Translations under genes and position numbers: made by a program
The notes under the pieces: model-generated
Seen by the model: the letters and a program-made list of their open reading frames with translations, nothing else
Told to the model about the DNA's origin: nothing
The model's database searches: none
Source of the DNA: Melitaea cinxia
Taxonomy: Eukaryota; Arthropoda; Insecta; Lepidoptera; Nymphalidae
Direction of reading: 5' to 3'
NCBI RefSeq assembly: GCF_905220565.1
Contig: NC_059401.1
Coordinates: forward strand, 5,171,001-5,235,000
DNA: 64,000 bases
Shown here: one piece after another, positions 59,401 to 64,000 of the stretch
Position numbering within the stretch: the first letter of the stretch is position 1
Layout: each line of letters begins with the position of its first letter

Positions 59401-62027
59401 TCAAAAAGGAATCAAAATACTTTGAAAGGAAAACATTCCTTATTAATAGTAAAGTGAGCCTTTGCTAAGCAGAATTTATATTATAGTGTAGTATAAATAG
59501 ATATATCTATAAAGATCGAACAAAATAACCTATTTTTTCTATATTTTAGCAACTTACGTTAAGAAGATGATCGAGTTTCGCATTATTACACATGCCAATA
59601 ATCTGACACATTGTTTCTGCAGAGGTCTTGGATTGTAAGACATGCATGAGGTAGCTGTCGAGCACTGCGGTGTTCGCCTTGCACATAGCGGTTATAGGCG
59701 GAGAGTGGATATCGCTGCAAGCTGACTTCACTCTGGTCGCTAGGTATTCCTAATGGAGATAGATTTTAATATTATACACCAATACCACCATACAAGACAA
59801 CTTCATAATTGTTTCAATCTAATGGATAGAAATATTAAATTATATTTTTTAAAATTAAATTATATATTTTTTTTTTAGAAGTACATCTAACATTAAAAAT
59901 ATTGAATAAATAAAAGAAGGGGTGCGAGATAAATTAAATTGTAAAGTGTTTGTTGAAATAAAATTTAAAGTACCTATATTAATGTCTTTTTCGTAATTTT
60001 TGACGAATTGGCAAATTAGAGATTTGTTACGAGTAATCTACTACTACTCTTTGAAATCTAATAGGACTTAATAGGTCATAAAATCATTCTAATTGTATTT
60101 TTCCTCCAATATAATTCACAAAAAAAAAACAAAAATAAAAACAATAAAATTGGTATAGTTATATACTGGTTATAGGTATTTCATTTACTATTAATGCATA
60201 ATTTTTTATGAAGGGTTACTTGTGCGATGTAGGGCTTACAGAAACAAAGAGCAGATTATCCTTTACAAAAACTATATCCTGGCGGACTACTTTTAAGAAT
60301 TATTTAAGCATTTGACTTTTTTGTATTATTAAAACGTCTGCAGTCATTAGTGCTAAAGATATTTAGAAATGCCAATGAATTACAAATATATATTTTGTGT
60401 CATTTATAAATAATAACAAAGGAGTTATCATAATTTTAATACACAGGAAACGTACGATTTTGTTATCATCAGTGATTACCAAGTTGGTTTGAAAAAACAT
60501 TTGAAATAATATTTACTTTGAGGGTTAAACTTTTATCACTCGGACGAAATAAAAACATTTATTTCATCAAAACTGTCAATATTTTCTGTTTAGATATCAA
60601 GAAATTTGTGCAGCTATATTCATTGCCAAGTTAGCTATTAATTTGATTCAATTTATATAATTTGCCTAGAGTCTAGGCGACTCGCTTTTTGAGGTTGACG
60701 TCACCTGCTTCTAGGGAACTAGTACTCGTAGAATATGTTATTAAAAGGAATTTTTAAAATCAAGTTCAGTAGACTCCAAGATAAGCTTGTTGAAACAAAC
60801 ACTTCCGTATACACAAGATTGGGGTTTCAGAAAACTCGAGTTACCAAAAAACAGAACTTCCTATATTTAAAAAACGAACATGTTCGAAATTAAACGGTTT
60901 GTACCCAAAACGAATCTTTTTTAAATATAGGAATCGGCTGTGAGCGAGTATAAACAATTACAAAAAAATGTACTAGGGCATCATAACGCTTCAGCCTGTA
61001 ATATCCCACTACTGGGCATAGGCCTCTTTCCCCATGTAGGAGAAGGATTAGAGCTTAATCCACCACGCTGCTCCAATGCGGGTTGGCGGATATATTCCCC
61101 ACTATGAGTAACGATCGCTATCAGGTGTACATGATAACAACCGGGACCGACGGCTTAACGTGCTCTCCGAGGCACGGTGGGGAGACCCACTAGGACTGCA
61201 CAAACACTCAGACCTCGGCAAACACCTGTATGGCTGATACAAATGTTTGTCATGTGCGGGGATCGAACCCGCAACCGCCAGCACAACAGGTACAATCCAT
61301 GGCTGTAACCGTTGCGCCAACTCGGTGTCAGCATAAGGCATGGGGCATCATAAGATTAAAGATATGAGTAAAACTAAAAACAAATTAAAAAGGGATTTCA
61401 TTTCGGATATTTAGGACAGTAGTGACTAATAATAACAAGTTAGCGTTTTTCCTTATCTATTCCAAATTATTAAAAGTAACGCGTATATTATGCTTTACCT
61501 CATTTATCAAGTCTTTGACATCTTTCAACTTTCTGAAAAGATGTACAATATTGTTGGACACATCGTTGTATTTGATTTCGACTTGTTGCTGTTCCCATAC
61601 TGTGCCAATGCAGTGTTGCACCGCTCCGCAGTCGGATGCATGCCTATGATTCATTTATGATTCATTAATTCAAAGAAATGGCACATGATTAAGTGTAAAA
61701 TGAATATTATTTATTTACTTTTTTAAATTATATTTTCACTACAAATTGTTTAGCAAATATATACCAAAGTAATCATTATAGTATAAAATTTTATAAAAAC
61801 GATTAAAATGGCTTTTATTTATGCAAGTATTGAAATAAATATTAGTTAACTGACTATGAACCAAAGTTCCCCAGACATGTATCAATGTACCCCTATATAA
61901 TATAGTACAACAAACGTTTTAAATATTATTACATATTAAAGATTTATATACACTCACTTTAAGCTTTCACACCAATATTCAGGTCCTTTTGAACATTCTT
62001 TTGGAATTTGTCGGGCTGCTGATAAAC
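38315..62027 (-). CDS. Sap-r: Prosaposin / saposin-related precursor (19 coding exons seen, 5' end outside)
   Basis: Exons in transcript order: 61958-62027, 61499-61643, 59558-59749, 58452-58485, 57740-57800, 53832-53979, 51677-51874, 51275-51388, 50136-50332, 49669-49766, 47633-47883, 47207-47392, 46349-46483, 45291-45428, 44222-44531, 43630-43760, 43035-43221, 38967-39106, 38315-38452. All phases agree; 956 residues are visible. The first exon begins with an acceptor and no Met, so the signal peptide lies upstream. Two saposin-A-type modules (GPxYWC...C..VxHC, residues about 11-37 and 155-183) and eight saposin-B-type modules follow. Seven have the six-Cys pattern CxxC...C...C...C...C; the first lacks its opening pair. 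Several modules carry an N-glycosylation site in the first helix (NETQ, NTSE, NRSE). Prosaposins are secretory-pathway proteins cut in lysosomes into saposins that present sphingolipids to hydrolases. Drosophila Sap-r is of similar size. No C-terminal saposin-A module is seen. Confidence 0.93.
38475..38590 (-). repeat. LINE 3'-tail fragment
   Basis: 'gcagaacatatcctgctcag', 'atggagcagcccgcccgggg' and 'aaataaaattgctctcaa' match part of the LINE tail seen at 14110-14225. Followed by an AT/GT-rich microsatellite-like stretch to about 38770. Confidence 0.45.
38967..39106 (-). CDS. Sap-r: Prosaposin exon 18 (SapB 8 start)
   Basis: DCAVCETVVMAVKKVL and ACSALPAKYNAR begin SapB 8. Acceptor atcag, donor AGG|GTGAGA. 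The intron before it (3.9 kb) contains the DDE transposon. Confidence 0.92.
39341..39483 (+). mobile_element. Short SINE-like family B insertion with 12-bp target duplication
   Basis: GATTAATACCAT at 39341-39352 and 39472-39483 flanks 119 bp that runs 'catcatcatgacagcagcc' to 'ggcgggttggtgaccgac'. It interrupts the left end of the DDE transposon, so it inserted later. Confidence 0.85.
40774..40966. repeat. Possible small inverted-repeat element
   Basis: ACAACCTACTGT at about 40777 and ACAGTAGGTTGC at about 40951 form an inverted pair about 165 bp apart, inside the DDE transposon. No target duplication recognised. Confidence 0.3.
41293..41874 (+). CDS. C-terminal half of a DDE_3-type transposase (truncated but open)
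   Basis: An uninterrupted 193-residue frame. SVIILDNAPYHSR carries the second catalytic Asp; LPPYHCELNPIELIWAQVK carries the Glu of the DDE triad, with the NPIE.IW motif of the IS630/Tc1/mariner superfamily (DDE_3). The DNA-binding part and the first catalytic Asp are not found upstream, where the sequence is AT-rich without a matching frame, so the protein would be inactive for transposition. It ends with an acidic tail (EESCDSLGSIDSY). Cut-and-paste transposon origin is confident; any host use is speculative. Confidence 0.75.
   Translation: MDAHNYEKWFANILNKVEPGSVIILDNAPYHSRLAVKVPNMSWRKADIQAWLLENDLGYDENEIKAELLKKINKDNYNKKVNDEMAACKNIIVLRLPPYHCELNPIELIWAQVKGYIGKNNKSFKMAEVKELLKEGLNQISAVSWKKNIEHIIKEEDKMMQLDGIMDAASESPGFNIHVSEESCDSLGSIDSY
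42715..42930 (+). repeat. LINE 3'-tail copy
   Basis: 'ttctcaagtggtattgtatt', 'gtcggcaacgcgtttgcaat' and 'gcaggtgtctataagctacg' match the tail at 35010-35165. Confidence 0.55.
43035..43221 (-). CDS. Sap-r: Prosaposin exon 17 (SapB 7 rest)
   Basis: SVCRRMPKSVRAECDQFV and VCRELRLC complete SapB 7. The donor is inferred as G|GTTGCT, giving LREEILDC across the junction to exon 18. If the intron is retained the frame stops two codons later (TAG at 43027). Confidence 0.85.
43630..43760 (-). CDS. Sap-r: Prosaposin exon 16 (SapB 7 start)
   Basis: TICVICEFVLKEIDDEIK opens SapB 7. Acceptor tccag. The donor is the weak GAC|GTTCGT, chosen because it alone keeps phase with exon 17 and preserves module length. 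Confidence 0.85.
44222..44531 (-). CDS. Sap-r: Prosaposin exon 15 (SapB 6 rest, linker)
   Basis: LCTHLS, ECVDFVDTY and ICVYLKLC complete SapB 6. A basic linker (RADRNNRRKP) follows, a likely proteolytic release site. Donor A|GTAAGC. Confidence 0.92.
44758..44955 (+). mobile_element. tRNA-derived SINE, diverged relative of family A
   Basis: Head 'gcgttggcgcagcggtcaca' with 'gcagattcgatcccctctca' as the B-box-like part, then 'actcgtattggccatata'. The head resembles family A; the body differs. In prosaposin intron 14. A functional tRNA is excluded because no cloverleaf closes. Confidence 0.6.
45291..45428 (-). CDS. Sap-r: Prosaposin exon 14 (SapB 5 end, SapB 6 start)
   Basis: VCPALGLC closes SapB 5; NCPLCLFAVEQLETML opens SapB 6, with glycosylation site NRS. 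GC-rich coding sequence unlike the neighbouring introns. Confidence 0.92.
45505..45588. repeat. Palindromic element, 32-bp arms
   Basis: 'ttctatatttaaaaaacgat' and, inverted, 'ttcctatatcaaaaaacgat' form a hairpin of about 84 bp. A related palindrome lies at 60858-60936. Confidence 0.6.
45953..46094 (+). mobile_element. Short SINE-like family B insertion with 13-bp target duplication
   Basis: ACAGTTATTCATC at 45953-45965 and 46082-46094 flanks 116 bp of the same short form seen at 39353-39471, ending at the same place (ggcgggttggtga). In prosaposin intron 13. Confidence 0.85.
46050..46355. repeat. 105-bp tandem amplification including the exon 13 splice donor
   Basis: Three copies: the SINE 3' tail, 46-55 bp of intron, and 'ctcacgctggcgg' (minus strand CCGCCAGCGTGAG, the end of exon 13 with its donor). 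Donor copies start at 46133, 46238 and 46343, exactly 105 bp apart. The middle copy has lost the GT (GCGAGT). Confidence 0.92.
46349..46483 (-). CDS. Sap-r: Prosaposin exon 13 (SapB 5 middle)
   Basis: ACDVLPQSVSDECRQFV carries the third and fourth Cys of SapB 5. Ends GACCCCGCCAGC|GTGAGT; this boundary has been copied by the tandem duplication downstream in the intron. Confidence 0.92.
47207..47392 (-). CDS. Sap-r: Prosaposin exon 12 (linker and SapB 5 start)
   Basis: WCSFCQYFLHYLQVEL opens SapB 5 after a Pro/Thr-rich linker. Donor GAG|GTTAGT. Confidence 0.9.
47633..47883 (-). CDS. Sap-r: Prosaposin exon 11 (SapB 4, rest, and linker)
   Basis: GLCKQ, ECLQLVEQY and ICGFIGIC complete SapB 4. 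A long polar linker follows, containing DEANSYTTPK. Confidence 0.92.
48335..48765 (+). repeat. Two adjacent family E repeat copies
   Basis: 'aaaccgacttcaattatatcg' starts one copy and 'ataatacaacgtagttcaac' a second. Ends 'gaacctccttttttggaagtcggtta'. Intron between prosaposin exons 10 and 11 lies to the right; this is intron 10. Confidence 0.55.
49067..49383 (+). mobile_element. SINE-like family B, long form, with 13-bp target duplication
   Basis: GAGATGGAGTTCA at 49067-49079 and 49371-49383 flanks 291 bp from 'atcattacagcctataca' to 'cacgggaagagagcg'. The internal open frame is nearly identical to that in the copy at 54399-54724 and belongs to the repeat. Confidence 0.85.
49669..49766 (-). 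CDS. Sap-r: Prosaposin exon 10 (SapB 4, first helix)
   Basis: PCEFCEQVINHL opens SapB 4, with glycosylation site NTS. Acceptor tacag, donor G|GTAATT. Too short to stand out as an open frame. Confidence 0.9.
49858..50045 (-). repeat. LINE 3'-tail copy
   Basis: 'aggtcggcaaacaaccgatg', 'atggtaagcgcttactgtag' and 'tatttagctgtgatcaggat' match the tail family. In prosaposin intron 9. Confidence 0.5.
50136..50332 (-). CDS. Sap-r: Prosaposin exon 9 (SapB 3, rest)
   Basis: VCQNM, DSCSML and VCHLSGQC give the remaining four Cys of SapB 3, followed by a linker ending DLKANE. Donor GA|GTAAGT, phase 2. Confidence 0.9.
51275..51388 (-). CDS. Sap-r: Prosaposin exon 8 (SapB 3, first helix)
   Basis: Opens SapB 3 with GCSNCRRSVGIV. 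38 codons, phase 0 both ends. Unusually basic for the domain. Confidence 0.88.
51677..51874 (-). CDS. Sap-r: Prosaposin exon 7 (SapB 2, rest)
   Basis: Contains ECKLIP, KECIKLADDF and VCSVAGLCNN, the remaining four Cys of SapB 2. Donor TAT|GTGAGT. Confidence 0.92.
53445..53640 (-). repeat. Family E repeat fragment
   Basis: 'cctacctcataactttttac', 'taggtgtattgattttgaag' and later 'gaaagttgaagttg' match the reverse of the repeat at 48335. In prosaposin intron 6. Confidence 0.45.
53832..53979 (-). CDS. Sap-r: Prosaposin exon 6 (end of saposin-A 2, start of SapB 2)
   Basis: TGRECGATHHCVQRVW closes saposin-A module 2; ICKICKDMV opens SapB 2, with N-glycosylation site NET at the end of the first helix. 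Confidence 0.92.
54170..54285 (-). repeat. Family A SINE tail, decayed
   Basis: 'cttctttctcaatacaggag', 'ggagctttattcaccacaatg', 'gggttggcggatgtattctc' match the family A tail. Confidence 0.5.
54399..54724 (+). mobile_element. SINE-like family B, long form
   Basis: Runs 'atcatcattacagcctatac' to 'ccgtagccacacagta'. Closest relative in the window is the copy at 49080-49370 (almost identical over the first 230 bases). No clear target duplication seen. Confidence 0.75.
54725..57739. other. Prosaposin intron 5, right part: nothing recognised
   Basis: AT-rich, with A and T homopolymers (e.g. 57517-57536, 57570-57582) and short microsatellites. No exon-like frame with splice sites, no clear repeat family. 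Confidence 0.55.
57740..57800 (-). CDS. Sap-r: Prosaposin exon 5 (saposin-A module 2, first half)
   Basis: Encodes LLGASKCTWGPSYWCSNF. The intron split is at the same point as in saposin-A module 1, suggesting the two modules arose by duplication. Confidence 0.88.
58452..58485 (-). CDS. Sap-r: Prosaposin exon 4, 34-nt micro-exon (basic linker)
   Basis: Encodes KKKAEEPGKQK between SapB 1 and saposin-A module 2. Acceptor aacag, donor C|GTAAGT. Required to keep phase between exons 3 and 5; the basic linker is a plausible processing site. Confidence 0.75.
59558..59749 (-). CDS. Sap-r: Prosaposin exon 3 (SapB 1, second part)
   Basis: Carries Cys82, Cys94, Cys119 and Cys125 (MCQIIGMC) of SapB 1. 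Acceptor attag, donor AAC|GTAAGT, phase 0 both ends. Confidence 0.88.
60858..60936. repeat. Palindromic element related to 45505-45588
   Basis: 'ttcctatatttaaaaaacga' and its inverted partner 'ttcctatatttaaaaaagat' enclose a short centre with 'catgttcgaaattaaacgg'. Confidence 0.55.
60976..61353 (-). mobile_element. tRNA-derived SINE (family A), full copy with 11-bp target duplication
   Basis: GGGCATCATAA at 60976-60986 and 61343-61353 bounds the element. Minus-strand head GTTGGCGCAACGGTTACAGC, B box GGTTCGATCCC, tail through 'cagtagtgggatattacagg'. Best-preserved copy in the window; in prosaposin intron 2. Confidence 0.88.
61499..61643 (-). CDS. Sap-r: Prosaposin exon 2 (end of saposin-A 1, start of SapB 1)
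   Basis: HASDCGAVQHCIGTVW completes saposin-A module 1. The remainder is a helical stretch in which the CxxC expected at the start of a SapB module is absent. Acceptor catag, donor GAG|GTAAAG. Confidence 0.9.
61958..62027 (-). CDS. Sap-r: Prosaposin exon 1 of window (saposin-A module 1, first half)
   Basis: Encodes ARQIPKECSKGPEYWCESL. GPEYWC is the saposin-A signature. Starts in phase 1, so an upstream exon must exist; it was not found before the right edge. Donor AA|GTGAGT. Confidence 0.88.
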
Positions 62028-64000
62028 CTGTAGGAGTAAGGAAAGGTAGGAATGTTATAAAAAGGTAGGAATATACTTGACTAAAAATCCCTAATGTACT
62101 AAATAAATCGCCACTATTTAATCTAAACCCTTAACTCTTGTCTTATTAGCAGACACAACATACAGTCTTTTAGTCATCCTTGCATTTTTTATGCATCACT
62201 AAATTTTGTTTATCTTCTTGTGTTTTATAAATGCGCTTTAGATCAGCATTGCTAAACCATATATCCATAACTTTATAATATAAATAAAATACAATAAGAG
62301 CCAGTTTCACAGCTGCAGATGGTTTGTTACAAATAAACTTTAGCGGCAGGAGGTAGAATAGACCATTAGGGCCTGTTTTTCCTCAATTAATAAACTACAA
62401 CTTTTAAATTAATATTTGTGAATAGAAATATATCATACATACATTGGAAATTATCTGTTACATACCGTCGTCTATCAATTAGCATTATCCACAATTGTTG
62501 AAACGGGCCCTTAATGTTTTATATGTAGATGAATAAAACTATCAACAGCTTATAATTTGTTCTAAGACTATTAAATAAAACTCGTTTACAATTTAAATAG
62601 TAGTAACTCACTAATCGACTATATTTTAATATATGATTTTGAATGTAGTTTTAGTTCTACTATATTTTCAGATACATGCAAAAAGAAATTAAGCAAGCAG
62701 TTCCATAAAATAATTAAGTATATGAAAATATAAAAGGTCATCACATACATTATCAGGATGACACGTTAATAACATTGTAAACAAAGTTAAAATAGTGAAG
62801 TCGGAGATAAAGCTGGGTAACTAACCCAATAAACAGTGTGACAAAGATATTTGTATATTATAATTTAAAAGCCTACAAAAACAACATTATTTATGAAATC
62901 AACACCTATTCATAAACGGAACTAACGTTTTTATAATCAATATTAATATATTCAATTGAGGAATATGTTGTCTCGTTAATATAGTTCCAATGACACAAAA
63001 CTATGTATTCCAATAATAAAATGTATTATAATGCTTTGTGGTTAGGAGCCTTTAAATGTGTAATAATGCTGTCTATAATACATTTTAAATACTCTTATAG
63101 GATGTAATCCTATTTAATACAGAACTTAAAAATGAAAAATAGCTTCCTATATTGTATAATGAAAAAATCTGTAGAGCTATGTGTTTTGATTTGTCAATTC
63201 TATTACTTGTTTTGATTAAAGACAAAAAGCCCTTTTGTAATAACAACAAAAATAAAAACTGCTAGGTCTCACAGATATAATAAAAGCTTAAAAGCATTCA
63301 CAATAATTTTACTGTTAAATTATGCTCCAACCAGCTCTTTACAATTGTCATTTTACAATTATTATTTTATAACTCGAACCCCTTGTTTGTATCAATTGCA
63401 GGAAGTTCAATATTGTGACAAATGCTAAGTAGTTACCGAGTATCTCCGTTGGGTGAATCATTTTACTACATTATAGATATATATTGATGTATACACAGCT
63501 GATTGTATGAAAAAAAAATTATTTGTTTTTACACAATAATTGACCTTCAGACAAAAACATATAATTTTGTGACCTTGTATTTATTAATGTATTTTAAACA
63601 TTAATATTTAATACTGTAGTGTATCATGGTACACTTTCATTTAAAAATAGATAAAACTTATACTGTAGTTCCAGCACAATATATAACATAGTCTTTAAAG
63701 TTACTAATATATTTTGATAACACTTTAGATTAAGACCCATCGAATAAAAAAAATTTAACCTAACCTATCTTAACTCAAAATTTGACCATTTATCGGCATA
63801 ATTTCGTTACACAATTAATTCGACGGGTGTTAATCTAAACACTAGCCTATATTTTTTTTGTAACAAAGCAAGATTTGGTCAGTAATCTACGATAAGTTAC
63901 AAGTACATACCTATTTTTAACTAATGAATATTGAAACACTTTTAAAACTGAATAATGAATATGATGTCTGTATATATACTTTTTTACTATTTCTACTCTT
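62028..64000. other. Upstream intron of prosaposin; signal-peptide exon not found
   Basis: AT-rich. No minus-strand exon with Met, a hydrophobic stretch and a phase-1 donor was recognised, so the 5' end probably lies beyond 64000. Only the MITE at 63724 is identified. Confidence 0.5.
63724..63839. mobile_element. Small MITE with TTTAGATTAA ends
   Basis: 116 bp bounded by TTTAGATTAAGACCCATCGAA and, inverted, TTTAGATTAACACCCGTCGAA. CAC flanks both sides (63721-63723, 63840-63842), a possible 3-bp target duplication. Same family as 19946-20133. Confidence 0.65.

Larger units (their letters stand above)
57801..61498. other. Prosaposin introns 2 to 4: mostly unrecognised AT-rich sequence
   Basis: Besides the exons at 58452 and 59558, only a family A SINE fragment (about 58255-58310), the palindrome at 60858 and the SINE at 60976 are recognised. 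Confidence 0.55.

Noticed and set aside
62740..62800. Minus-strand Met followed by a short hydrophobic run as the prosaposin signal peptide
   Set aside because: The frame runs into charged residues within ten codons and has no suitable phase-1 donor.

Overview
The window is AT-rich nuclear DNA from an insect, almost certainly a moth or butterfly (Lepidoptera). Genes are split into small exons by large repeat-filled introns. The repeats have a lepidopteran look: tRNA-derived SINEs, LINE tails, and mobile-element ends reading into 'gcccgcg..cttcg'. No bacterial, organellar or viral gene organisation is seen. Three protein-coding genes can be assembled exon by exon, with GT/AG boundaries and matching phases throughout.

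(1) Minus strand, 1256-19019, ten exons: a 664-residue transcription factor with an N-terminal ZAD domain, a run of about 64 glutamines and four C2H2 zinc fingers. (2) Plus strand, 19678-33945, four exons: a 235-residue NME5 homologue (NDP-kinase domain plus Dpy-30 motif), usually a ciliary or flagellar protein. The start codons of genes 1 and 2 lie head to head, 659 bp apart, across a GC-rich segment that probably holds both promoters. (3) Minus strand, from beyond the right edge to about 35.7 kb: a prosaposin (saposin-related precursor). Nineteen coding exons are seen (956 residues; the signal-peptide exon is missing), carrying two saposin-A-type and eight saposin-B-type modules, plus a probable 3'-UTR exon. 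It should be secreted and cleaved in lysosomes into small lipid-binding activators.

Most other sequence is mobile-element debris. It includes tRNA-derived SINEs with target-site duplications, a second SINE-like family in long and short forms, an internally deleted piggyBac-like element between TTAA sites, and a DDE transposon fragment with a possible MITE relative 12 kb away. There are also a fold-back element with 146-bp arms, a 282-bp tandem array inside a composite repeat, and LINE fragments, one with a decayed reverse-transcriptase C-terminus.

The most unusual structural event is a roughly 105-bp tandem amplification in the prosaposin gene. It copied a SINE tail together with the 5' splice site of exon 13, leaving decoy donors in the intron. 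No wholly new system is evident: the three genes belong to known families, and the novelty lies in how mobile elements have reshaped them.
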